Below, one piece after another: positions 51,508 to 59,996 of a stretch of 60,701 nucleotides of DNA. Position 1 is the first letter of the stretch, and each line of letters opens with the position of its first letter. This DNA comes from Planctomycetota bacterium (lineage in GTDB: Bacteria; Planctomycetota; UBA1135; GCA-002686595), in contig NYUD01000019.1 of NCBI GenBank assembly GCA_002683825.1, positions 129,810-190,510 on the forward strand. The letters are read 5' to 3'. Under the pieces are notes generated by a model. It saw nothing but the letters and a program-made list of their open reading frames with translations, was not told the DNA's origin and did not search any database. The position numbers and the translations under genes were made by a program.

Positions 51508-52895
51508 CCACGGTCACACTCAGCCTCATTTCCCACACAAACGTCGGCAAAACGACGCTTGTTCGGACATTGACCCGCCGGGATGTGGGGGAGGTCTTCG
51601 ATCAGGCGCATGTAACCGAGGTGAGCGAGGCCTATAGCCTGGTCAAGAGCGCAGGCTCGGAACTCTTCATGTGGGATACGCCCGGGCTCGGCGACACCGT
51701 TCGTTTGGTGCGCCGCTTGAAGAAGTCCGACAACCCGATCGGGTGGTTCATGCACCAGGTCTGGGACCGCACGCTGGACCGGCCGCTTTGGTGCAGTCAG
51801 GAGGCTCTCCGCAACGTTCGCGAAGATGCGGACGGTGTGCTCTACATCGTGAATGCCGCCGAAGCTCCCCAGGATGCCGGATACGTTGCGCTCGAGCTCG
51901 AAATCCTGGCGTGGATCGGACGACCGACACTCGTCGTATTGAACCAGACCGGACGCGCCGGGCATGGTTCGGAGCGGCTTGAGGAGGAGTGGCGGGAGTA
52001 TCTCGATAAACACGACATCGTGCGCGACGTCCTTTCGCTCGACGCCTTCGGTCGCTGCTGGGTGCAGGAGGATGTGCTCTTCCACCGTGTCGTCTCTCTG
52101 TTTGACGGAGAGACGAAGCGCGCGATGGTCGAACTTGCGCGCGCTTGGCACGAGAGCAACCACGACATCTTCCTGCGCTCGATGGAGCTTATCTCCAACG
52201 AGCTCGCGTCCACGGCCACCGACCGCGAACAGCTTCCAGCAGTCTTCCCATCCACCGCGCAAAAAGAAGAGGCCATGGAGACCCTGGGAAAACGTCTCCA
52301 GGCGCGCGAAGAGCTGCTCTGGGACGCCGTGATAGCTGCCCATGGGCTGGACGGAAAGCACGCGCTCGAAGCCAAGCAGCGGATCGATGCCTTCGTCGTC
52401 ACCGGCGAGGAGACGCTCTCGCCCAAGAAAGGTGCGATCTTCGGCAGCATGGTCAGCGGGGCGATCGGTGGCCTGACGGCTGACATCATGGCCGGCGGCC
52501 TCTCGTTCGGCGGAGGCCTTTTGGCCGGCACGATTCTCGGGGCTCTGGGCGGAGCGGGGTTGAGCCACGCAATGCGTTTGTTGAAGACCGGCGAAGAGCC
52601 TGCGGTCAGCTGGTCGCACGAGTTCCTCGACGGTCTCGTCGAGCGATTGATCCTGCGTTATCTCGCCATCGCCCACTTCGGTCGGGGCCGCGGTCGTTTC
52701 GAAGAGGACGATGCACCCGCCGGTTGGACCCAGGCTGTTCGCGCGACCCTGACCGCCAGGAAGCCGCACTTCGCTTCGATCTGGAGCGAGGCCGAGGCCG
52801 GCTCGAGCCAGCGGATCGGACAGGGTTTGAACAAGGGCCTGACGAAGGCGGTCGCATCGATCCTCAGCCACGCGTACCCGGAAAGCACGCTCTGA
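51504..52895 (+). CDS. DUF3482 family GTPase
   Basis: 463 residues. G-domain motifs: G1 SHTNVGKTTLVRTL, G3 WDTPGLGD, G4 NQTG (in place of the usual NKxD, typical for this family). A C-terminal segment after residue 300 contains glycine-rich amphipathic or membrane-associating stretches (FGSMVSGAIGGLTADIMAGG, FGGGLLAGTILGALGG), followed by a helical tail. It overlaps the DUF2868 gene by four bases, so the two are translationally coupled. Convergent with the PKD protein, 11 bases apart. Confidence 0.85.
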   Translation: MTTVTLSLISHTNVGKTTLVRTLTRRDVGEVFDQAHVTEVSEAYSLVKSAGSELFMWDTPGLGDTVRLVRRLKKSDNPIGWFMHQVWDRTLDRPLWCSQEALRNVREDADGVLYIVNAAEAPQDAGYVALELEILAWIGRPTLVVLNQTGRAGHGSERLEEEWREYLDKHDIVRDVLSLDAFGRCWVQEDVLFHRVVSLFDGETKRAMVELARAWHESNHDIFLRSMELISNELASTATDREQLPAVFPSTAQKEEAMETLGKRLQAREELLWDAVIAAHGLDGKHALEAKQRIDAFVVTGEETLSPKKGAIFGSMVSGAIGGLTADIMAGGLSFGGGLLAGTILGALGGAGLSHAMRLLKTGEEPAVSWSHEFLDGLVERLILRYLAIAHFGRGRGRFEEDDAPAGWTQAVRATLTARKPHFASIWSEAEAGSSQRIGQGLNKGLTKAVASILSHAYPESTL

Positions 52896-52906
52896 TAGGC
52901 GTTCTG

Positions 52907-55900
52907 CTACTGGACCTGAACCGCGTGGTACTGGTGCGCCACATCGAGGCCGCCGGGGCCGATGATGTGCAGCGAGACGGTGTACGTGCCGGGCACGGTG
53001 TAGACGTGCACGGGGTTCTGCTGGGGTGACGCTCCACCGTCTCCGAAGTCCCAGTTCCACGACGAGAAGGCGCCCGTCGAGGTATCGACAAAGGAAACCG
53101 GGAGCGGCGCGGGTCCGATCGTGGGCGCGATGAGGAACGAGGCCTGAGGCGGCGGTCCGTCTACCGCGATATTGGCCACGATGTCGATGGCGTTGGTGTA
53201 CTCGTTGAAGCCGCCGATGATGTAGCCCTGGGAGGCCACGTTCAGGCCGATGAAGTGCAGCATGTTCGGGAGCACCTGGGGGTGTAGCGTGACGCCGCCG
53301 TTCGCGGGAACCGCGGAGACCAGATACAAGGGGCTCGCAGGGTTGACCAGGACTTCGCCGCTGCCGGGTACGTTGAAGCCCGGGAACCCCTGGGCATAGA
53401 AGAAGATGAAGGTGAAGCCCGCGCCCGAATGGTCGGTCGTGTCGATTTCCCCTAACCAGAGCTCACCCAGGACCGGCGGCGGCGCGACGTATAGCAGCCG
53501 GTTGATTCCCGATCCGTTGCGGAGCGTGGCCCCGGCATAGGTGCCCGGGACAATGCGGTCGATGTATCCCCTCGAGGGGTCGAGGCCATCGCCTGCGTTG
53601 CCGACCTGGATCGTCAACGTCAGGACGGTGAACGTGGTCGCGGCCGGGTACAGGTCGGTGAGATCCAGCTCAACACGCTCGGGATCCGTCATCGGCAAGC
53701 CGTAGCGAGCTGAAGTATTCGGGAAAGCGGAAAAAGTGTCGGCGTAGTAGAGGTTGTGGTTCGCCGTTCCGTCGGTGATGTCGACGCTCATGAAGTCGTT
53801 CGTGACGGCCGACATGGCAGGTTCGTTGCTGAGGAAGGCGGCATCGAACACCAGAACCGAACGGTTCGGATCATAGTTGAAGTTCTGCGATATGCCGGCG
53901 GCTCCAAGCGGAGCATTCCCCGCTCCTCCCGGGTTGGAGGGTGGAGTTGCGCCCGACGTTCCCAGGGCCGAAACATCCGCCCAGTTCGCAGCATCCGTAG
54001 GCATGCCGTTGTCGCTGGCCACGCCGTCGGGCTGAATGACGTGATCGGATCCTGACACGATCGACCACGGGAAGGCCGGCGGCTGGCCGGGCGTCTGTTC
54101 TTCGAAACTCGGATCCTCGATCGTCGGTGGGCTGATCGTGATGTAGTCCACTCGGACCTGCGAATCGACTCCACCCAGACTGCTGACGGTCAGGGTCACC
54201 GTGTAGGTCCCCGCGAGTGTGTAGATGTGCGAGGGACTCTCGAGAGTCGAAGAACCGCCTTCGCCGAAACTCCACAGCCAGGTCGTGATGTTTCCGGTGC
54301 TTTGATCCGTGAAGTTCACGGTCAGGGGAGCTGCTCCCGACCTCGGCGAGGCCGTGAAAATCGCGTTCGGCGGCGGCTCGGTGACGACGATGTAGTCGAC
54401 CTTGACTTCGCTGTCGATGCCGACGCCGTTGGTCACCGTCAGGCTGACCGTATAGGAACCTTGGGCAGCAAAGATGTGCGCCGGACTTTGCAGCGTCGAT
54501 GTGGTCAGATCGCCGAAGTCCCAGGACCAGGAGGTGACACCGCCGATCGAATTATCGTGAAATTGCACCGTCAGGGGAGCGAAGCCGCTGGTGGGCCCAG
54601 CGCTGAATTCCGCTAACGGCTGTGCGTCTCCGACCGTGATGTAGCTGAGTTTGGTCTCGGTATCACCGCCCCCGATGTTTGCCACGGTCAGGCTCACCGC
54701 ATAGTTGCCCGTCGTCGTGTAAGTGTGGGTCGGGTTCTGCTGGGACGAGTTGCCCCCGTCTCCGAATGTCCAGCTCCAGCTAGTGACGCCGTCGGTGGAG
54801 AAGTCGGTGAAGAAGACTCCCAACGGCGATCCCCCGGAGCGCGGCGTTCCGGAGAATTCGGCCATCGGAGGCGGTGTGCCGACCGCGACGTAGTCGATCT
54901 TGTTCTCCGTCGTGGCCCCTCCGGGACCGACTGCGGACAAGGTGACGGTGTAGACCCCCGGGTCGGAGTAGACATGGATGGGGTTCTGCAGTGTCGATGT
55001 CGAAACATCGCCGAAGCTCCAGGACCAACCCGAGATCGTTCCCGTCGTGAGATCGGTGAACGTTACGGCCAGGGGGGCCACACCCGAGAGCGGCGTTCCC
55101 GTGAACTGTGCGATGGGGGCCGCTTCACCGACGAGGATGTAATCGGTGCGCGTGTCGCTGTCCGTCCCACCGGGCCCGGCGGCCGCAAGCGTTACGGAAT
55201 ATGTGCCCGCCGCCGCGTAGGTATGGGTCGGGTGTTGGAGCGTCGATGTGCCCAGGTCTCCGAAGTCCCAGCTCCAGGCCGTGACGATGCCTATCGATTG
55301 ATCCGTGAAGTTCACATCCAGCGGTGCCATGCCCGTCAACGGGGTTCCGCTGAGTCCTGCGACCGGGGCCGCTTCACCGGCCACGATGAAGTCCGCCTTG
55401 GACTCGACGTCGGGTCCACCGGGGCCCGAGGCCGTGAGAGCCACGGTGTAGGTGCCCGCCGAGGCGTAGGTGTGGGCCGGGTTCTGAAGTGAGGACGTGC
55501 CCCCGTCGCCGAAGGCCCACGACCAGCTCGTCGCGACGCCCGTCGACAGGTCGGTGAAATTCACGGTCAGCGGGATGACTCCGGTGACAGGTGCAGCTGT
55601 GAAATCCGCATCCGGAGGGGAATTCGTGACGGTGATGTAGTCCGTCCTCACTTGCGAGTCGACGCCGCCGGGGCCCGTGATGGTCAAACGGACCGTATAC
55701 GTGCCGGGGTCCAAGTAGACGTGCGTGGGGTTGGCCAGCGCCGAGGATCCGAGATCTCCGAAGTCCCAGCTCCAGCTGGTAATGTTCCCGGCCGACAGAT
55801 CGCTGAAGGAGACCGTCGTCGGCGCCAGTCCGACGGTGGGGAGTGCGGAAAAGTTCGCGGACGGAACCGGCGGACTCACGATCACATAGTTCAGCTTTGT

Positions 55901-58441
55901 CTCCGTGTCTGCACCGGAGGCGCTGGTCACTGTAAGGCTGACCGCATACATACCCGCACTGTTGTAGATGTGAGCGGGATTCGGCAGCGACGAGCTACCG
56001 CCGTCGCCGAAGGCCCATGTCCAGCTGGTGATCGTGCCGGTCGAAAAGTCGGTGAACGTAACCGGCAGCGGAGCGCTGCCGGTCAGCGGCGCCCCCGAAA
56101 ATTCAGCCGTTGGCGGCGGCTCGCTGACCGTGACGTAGTCCGTCTTGGTTTCCGTATCGATGCCCCCGGGGCCGGTGACCGTTAGCTTCACGGTGTAGGT
56201 GCCCGGAGAGGCGTAGGTATGCGTCGGGTTTTGAAGCGCGGAGGTTCCCAGGTCTCCGAAGTCCCAGGCCCAGCTGCTTACGGAGCCGGTCGATTGATCC
56301 AGGAAGCTGACCGCGAGCGTGCCGATTCCCGACAGGGGCGATCCGAAGAACACCGCGGTGGGCGCCGCTTCGACCACGGTGACGTAATCGACCTTGGTCT
56401 CGATGTCGCTGCCCTGTGGACCGCTGACCGTCAGGCTGACGGTGTACGTTCCGACGGCGGCGTACACGTGGGTGGGCTCCGCTGCTGTCGAAATCGTCGA
56501 ATCTCCGAAGTTCCAGAACCAACCGGTAACCGCTCCGGTTGAAAAGTCCGAGAAGGTCACCGTCAAGGGCTCGATGCCATCGGTGGGGCTACCCGAGAAT
56601 TCGGCTGCCGGAGCGGCCGCGATCACGGTGACGTAATCGGGCTTTGTCTCCGTGTGGGCTCCACCCGGTCCGATGGCGACAAGACTGACCGTGTACGTCC
56701 CCGCATCCTCAAAAACGTGGATCGGATTCTGCGCGATCGAGGTTCCCAGGTCGCCGAAGCTCCAGGACCAAGCGCTCACGGCCCCCGTCGAAGAATCGGT
56801 GAAGCTCACGCTGTGTGGAGCGCTACCCGAGAGCGGAGTTCCCGAGAATTCCGCCGTGGGCGCCGGTTCGGTGATCGTGACGTAGTCGACCTTCGTCTCG
56901 AGGTCCGTACCGCCCGGGCCGGAAACGGCGAGGGAGACCGTGTACGTTCCAGCAGCCGTGTATGTATTCACGGGGTTTTGCTGTGTCGTCGTGTTCGTGT
57001 CGCCGAAGTTCCACGCCCAACCGCTGATCGTTCCCGTCGAGAAGTCGCTAAAGGTCACGGTCACCGGCGCGGCGCCGGTGAGGGGAGCGCCGCCGAATTC
57101 CGCGACCGGAACGGGCTCACCCACGTTGATGTAGTTCGGCTCGGTCTTGACGTTCGTGCCGCCCGGTCCGCCCGCCGTGAGGCTGACGGTGTAGGTGCCC
57201 GCCGAGGTGTAGGTGTGAACAGGGTTTTGTTGGATCGACGTTGCCGAGTCCCCGAAAGTCCAGGACCACGACGTCACCGTGCCTGTCGAGCCGTCTGTGA
57301 AGGAAACGGACAGGGGAGCGATGCCGCTCGTCGGCGTGCCGCTGAACGCTGCACCGGGCGGAGCTTCGCTGACGGTGACGTAGTCGAATTTGATCTCCGA
57401 GTCGAGGCCACCGGGGCCCGTAGCCGTCAGGCTTACGTGGTAGGCGCCGGGATTCGAGTAGGTATGGGATGGGTTTTGCAGCGTCGACGTTGCAAGATCG
57501 CCGAAGTCCCAGAACCAGCTGGTGGTGAGCCCCGTTGACAGGTCCGTGAAGGAGGTGTTCAAGGGAGTGGCGCCACTCGTCGGCGTCCCCGCGAAATCCG
57601 CGGTCGGCGGGCCCTGGCTGACGGTGATGTAGTTCAGCTTGGTCCGGGTATCTGAACCACCGCTGTTGGAAACGGTCAAACTGACGCTGTAGGTGCCAGG
57701 GGTCGCGTAGATGTGGCACGGGTTCTGTTCGCTGGACGATCCCCCATCGCCGAACGTCCAGGACCAGCTCGTGACGACACCGGTCGAGCCGTCGGAAAAG
57801 AAGACCTTCAGGGGCGTGACTCCGCTCAGTGGCGTTCCCGAGAACTCTCCGGTCGGCGGACTGTCGGTGACCGAGATGTAGCCGGTCTTGGTTTCCACAC
57901 CAAAACCACCGCTGTTTGTTGCGGTCAGGCTCACCGTGTAGGTGCCTATCGAGGTGTAGGTGTGCGAGGGGTTCTGGAGTGTCGAGGACGCCGCGTCACC
58001 GAAGCTCCAGGCCCAGCTCGTGGGGGTACCGGTCGAAAGATCCGTGAACGCCACGGTCAGAGGGAAGCTGCCGGTGGTGGGGGTGCCCGAGAAGTCCGCG
58101 ACGGGAGGCGGTTCGCCGACGCTGATGTAGTCGAGCTTGGTGTTGGTGTCGGAGCCGCCCGGACCGGTGGCGGTGAGGGCGACGGTGTAGGTGCCGGCCG
58201 CGGGATAGGTGTGGCTCGGGTTCTGGAGGATGGAGGTGGCGAGATCCCCGAAGTCCCAGGACCAGGCCGTGACCGATCCGGTGCTGGCGTCCGTGAACGT
58301 CACGGCCAGGGGCGCGGTGCCGGTCAGAGGGGTCGCTGAAAACTCGGCTACAGGGGCCTGGGGGAAAGCCGCCGTTGCGGAAATCAAACCAAAAACCAGG
58401 CACAAGGGGAGCCTGTGTAGGACACTTCGGGGCGTGATCAT
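52907..58441 (-). CDS. Giant secreted surface protein with 18 PKD domains
   Basis: 1844 residues with a signal peptide (LPLCLVFGLISATAAFPQ). Seventeen tandem PKD domains of about 83 residues follow (each opening like PxAEFSGTPLSG, core SWSWDFGD, closing HTYxxxGTYTVSLT). A distinct domain follows (about residues 1441-1764, opening EDPSFEEQTPGQPPAFPWS, jelly-roll-like, with GFTFIFFYAQGFPGF), and an eighteenth PKD domain closes the chain. No LPxTG or PEP-CTERM sorting signal is visible at the end (HQYHAVQVQ). PKD arrays act as stiff stalks in surface adhesins or enzymes. No catalytic domain was recognised, so an adhesin or matrix role is likely. An 11-G tract lies 20 bases upstream of the start. 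Confidence 0.9.
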   Translation of the reverse strand: MITPRSVLHRLPLCLVFGLISATAAFPQAPVAEFSATPLTGTAPLAVTFTDASTGSVTAWSWDFGDLATSILQNPSHTYPAAGTYTVALTATGPGGSDTNTKLDYISVGEPPPVADFSGTPTTGSFPLTVAFTDLSTGTPTSWAWSFGDAASSTLQNPSHTYTSIGTYTVSLTATNSGGFGVETKTGYISVTDSPPTGEFSGTPLSGVTPLKVFFSDGSTGVVTSWSWTFGDGGSSSEQNPCHIYATPGTYSVSLTVSNSGGSDTRTKLNYITVSQGPPTADFAGTPTSGATPLNTSFTDLSTGLTTSWFWDFGDLATSTLQNPSHTYSNPGAYHVSLTATGPGGLDSEIKFDYVTVSEAPPGAAFSGTPTSGIAPLSVSFTDGSTGTVTSWSWTFGDSATSIQQNPVHTYTSAGTYTVSLTAGGPGGTNVKTEPNYINVGEPVPVAEFGGAPLTGAAPVTVTFSDFSTGTISGWAWNFGDTNTTTQQNPVNTYTAAGTYTVSLAVSGPGGTDLETKVDYVTITEPAPTAEFSGTPLSGSAPHSVSFTDSSTGAVSAWSWSFGDLGTSIAQNPIHVFEDAGTYTVSLVAIGPGGAHTETKPDYVTVIAAAPAAEFSGSPTDGIEPLTVTFSDFSTGAVTGWFWNFGDSTISTAAEPTHVYAAVGTYTVSLTVSGPQGSDIETKVDYVTVVEAAPTAVFFGSPLSGIGTLAVSFLDQSTGSVSSWAWDFGDLGTSALQNPTHTYASPGTYTVKLTVTGPGGIDTETKTDYVTVSEPPPTAEFSGAPLTGSAPLPVTFTDFSTGTITSWTWAFGDGGSSSLPNPAHIYNSAGMYAVSLTVTSASGADTETKLNYVIVSPPVPSANFSALPTVGLAPTTVSFSDLSAGNITSWSWDFGDLGSSALANPTHVYLDPGTYTVRLTITGPGGVDSQVRTDYITVTNSPPDADFTAAPVTGVIPLTVNFTDLSTGVATSWSWAFGDGGTSSLQNPAHTYASAGTYTVALTASGPGGPDVESKADFIVAGEAAPVAGLSGTPLTGMAPLDVNFTDQSIGIVTAWSWDFGDLGTSTLQHPTHTYAAAGTYSVTLAAAGPGGTDSDTRTDYILVGEAAPIAQFTGTPLSGVAPLAVTFTDLTTGTISGWSWSFGDVSTSTLQNPIHVYSDPGVYTVTLSAVGPGGATTENKIDYVAVGTPPPMAEFSGTPRSGGSPLGVFFTDFSTDGVTSWSWTFGDGGNSSQQNPTHTYTTTGNYAVSLTVANIGGGDTETKLSYITVGDAQPLAEFSAGPTSGFAPLTVQFHDNSIGGVTSWSWDFGDLTTSTLQSPAHIFAAQGSYTVSLTVTNGVGIDSEVKVDYIVVTEPPPNAIFTASPRSGAAPLTVNFTDQSTGNITTWLWSFGEGGSSTLESPSHIYTLAGTYTVTLTVSSLGGVDSQVRVDYITISPPTIEDPSFEEQTPGQPPAFPWSIVSGSDHVIQPDGVASDNGMPTDAANWADVSALGTSGATPPSNPGGAGNAPLGAAGISQNFNYDPNRSVLVFDAAFLSNEPAMSAVTNDFMSVDITDGTANHNLYYADTFSAFPNTSARYGLPMTDPERVELDLTDLYPAATTFTVLTLTIQVGNAGDGLDPSRGYIDRIVPGTYAGATLRNGSGINRLLYVAPPPVLGELWLGEIDTTDHSGAGFTFIFFYAQGFPGFNVPGSGEVLVNPASPLYLVSAVPANGGVTLHPQVLPNMLHFIGLNVASQGYIIGGFNEYTNAIDIVANIAVDGPPPQASFLIAPTIGPAPLPVSFVDTSTGAFSSWNWDFGDGGASPQQNPVHVYTVPGTYTVSLHIIGPGGLDVAHQYHAVQVQ
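54131..58354 (-). repeat. 17 tandem about 249-bp coding repeats (PKD domains)
   Basis: DNA-level repeat corresponding to the 83-residue PKD units of the surface protein. Units are clearly diverged from each other (different synonymous choices, substitutions in the loops), so they are not recent identical copies, but they give ample homology for unequal crossing-over. Confidence 0.85.
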
Positions 58442-58461
58442 GGCGGGCCTGGGGGGCTAAT

Positions 58462-58472
58462 GGGGGGGGGGG
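58462..58472. repeat. 11-nt G homopolymer 20 bases upstream of the PKD gene
   Basis: Eleven consecutive G on the plus strand, C on the coding strand, between the promoter-proximal region and the ATG at 58441. Tracts of this length are prone to slippage during replication and can switch expression by changing spacing. The interval 58442-58658 contains no gene. Confidence 0.6.
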
Positions 58473-58658
58473 AGGGAGACCCGCTAAGATTCTAGGTGGA
58501 CCACCGGTTTTTGGGGGAAAAACAGCAAGGTCGAGACCCGGCTCCGCCGGCTCTCCCCCGGGGGTCCGGTGGGGTGGGCCGCGACCGGCTCTCTGCGAAA
58601 GCCCTACCGAATCGAAGATCTGCACTCGGTCGTGAACGCAGCCCTGGACCGCTAACCC

Positions 58659-59852
58659 TCAGATCGTGATCGAGATCTGAAGGCCGCCGCCGGCGCTGTC
58701 TTCGCCGAGGACTCCCACGAGGTCCAGGTTGAAGACTCGGAAGGGAGCCAGGCCGACTCCGGCGGAGAAAAGGTCCGCGCGGGTGTCCTCCAGGTCATGC
58801 GAAATCCCGGCGCGCACCTTGAGCCACCCGAAGGCATCGAACTCGGCTCCCGCGCGGATGGCACGCGTGTCGTCCGCCCGATCGAAGCGCGCTTTCTTCA
58901 GGAGATCGGCGTCCAGCGCCGCCGTGAAGAACGCGCCGCGAAAAGCGACCCCGCCGATCAGACGCGGTCCCAGCTCGTAGGAGAAACTGCGCCCCCCGGT
59001 AACCACGGTGTCGATCTCCTGGCCGACGAGATCCTGCGCCGCCAGTCCGACCGTCAGGAAGGGGATCGGCTCGAAGGCAACTCCCAGATCGATGTTGACG
59101 TTGGTTTCGTCCTGGCGATAGATGCCGTCGGTGAAGTCGTCCAGGGCCGCGGTGTTGTCGAAACTCTGCAGCGATACGGCGTAATTGAAGGTCTCCACAC
59201 GCTGCACCTTCGGAGTGATCCCGACGGAGAGGGGGCGACCGCGGACCTCGAACTTGTGCGAGACCGTCAGGCCCACCTCCTGGACCCCGGCCGCGAGCAC
59301 GACCGCCTCGGATCCGAGGTTGTCGAGATCGGTCGGGGTCCCGAACGGGTCGGTGATGATGTCCACGTCCGCCGGATCGATGATCGGGAACGCCTGGCCG
59401 TCCACATAGCCCCGGACCACGACCGCCAGGGCGAAGCCGTCGGAGGGGAGCGAGACCGACAGACCCGTGCTCAGACCGCCATCCAGGGCGCGTCCGTCGA
59501 GCGAGAGTAGATCCTGGGCCAGGACGGGTCGCAGGGCGTCGGCATTGGCCAGATCGCCCATCTCGAGCAGGGTCTGAATTTCCGTCAGCGTGTTCTGGAA
59601 CCGCTCCACCCCATCGAGGAGCTGATCCCCGTCGGCGACGACCCCCTCGAAGAACGGCGCCACGAGGGAGATGTCGTCCGTGCTGGCGAAATGTGACAGA
59701 AGGGCCGGGTTGGTGAAGCCCGCCGCGGAATGGTGGGACGAGGCGACCCCCACGCCTCCCATGGCCATATTGCGGGCTCCGGACCCCTGGGGGGCCGCAA
59801 ACGCGGTCGTGGAGAGCAGGGACAGGGCCCATCCGAAGAGCACGTTCTTCAT
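58659..59852 (-). CDS. TraF-like outer-membrane beta-barrel protein (conjugal transfer TraF family)
   Basis: 397 residues with a signal peptide (MKNVLFGWALSLLSTTAFAAPQ). The N-terminus GSGARNMAMGGVGVASSHHSAAGFTNPALL and a C-terminus of alternating strands (FFTAALDADLLKKARFD, LKVRAGISHDLEDTRADLFSAGVG) are typical of the TraF_2 family, which is annotated as conjugal transfer protein but has a FadL/PorV-like outer-membrane barrel. No other conjugation genes are nearby, so a conjugation role is unlikely. It lies upstream of the PKD gene on the same strand (217 bases) and could be its partner at the outer membrane, by analogy with PorV-like proteins. Confidence 0.82.
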   Translation of the reverse strand: MKNVLFGWALSLLSTTAFAAPQGSGARNMAMGGVGVASSHHSAAGFTNPALLSHFASTDDISLVAPFFEGVVADGDQLLDGVERFQNTLTEIQTLLEMGDLANADALRPVLAQDLLSLDGRALDGGLSTGLSVSLPSDGFALAVVVRGYVDGQAFPIIDPADVDIITDPFGTPTDLDNLGSEAVVLAAGVQEVGLTVSHKFEVRGRPLSVGITPKVQRVETFNYAVSLQSFDNTAALDDFTDGIYRQDETNVNIDLGVAFEPIPFLTVGLAAQDLVGQEIDTVVTGGRSFSYELGPRLIGGVAFRGAFFTAALDADLLKKARFDRADDTRAIRAGAEFDAFGWLKVRAGISHDLEDTRADLFSAGVGLAPFRVFNLDLVGVLGEDSAGGGLQISITI

Positions 59853-59996
59853 GGGAGTGGCGTTTTCTTCTCGACGGAGCGGTTTACAGCCCCCCCCCCC
59901 ATGATGACAGAGACGTCACCATTCCCCCAAGCGTGGCGGAGGGGTGGTATAGTTCCGTAGAGAATACCCCCCCTCCCCTTCTCGAGAAGCCTTCCC
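59853..59996. promoter_or_regulatory. Divergent promoter region of TraF-like and diheme oxidoreductase genes
   Basis: 144 bases between the divergent starts, containing the 11-C tract (59890-59900), a -10-like TATAGT at about 59948-59953 facing the oxidoreductase, and the palindrome TTCTCGAGAA near 59980. The exact promoters cannot be assigned. Confidence 0.4.
59890..59900. repeat. 11-nt C homopolymer upstream of the TraF-like gene
   Basis: Eleven consecutive C on the plus strand, G on the coding strand of the TraF-like gene, 37 bases before its ATG and inside the divergent promoter region shared with the diheme oxidoreductase. Same length as the tract before the PKD gene. Confidence 0.6.

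Noticed and set aside
53756..58339. Several plus-strand open frames and a regular 249-bp repeat, considered as separate genes or a CRISPR-like array
   Set aside because: They are the complement of the tandem PKD repeats; the unit is far too long for CRISPR and the minus frame is continuous for 1844 codons.
58659..59852. Conjugation gene (TraF) as evidence of a mobile element
   Set aside because: This TraF_2-type family is an outer-membrane barrel found widely outside conjugation loci; no relaxase, coupling protein or pilus gene is present.
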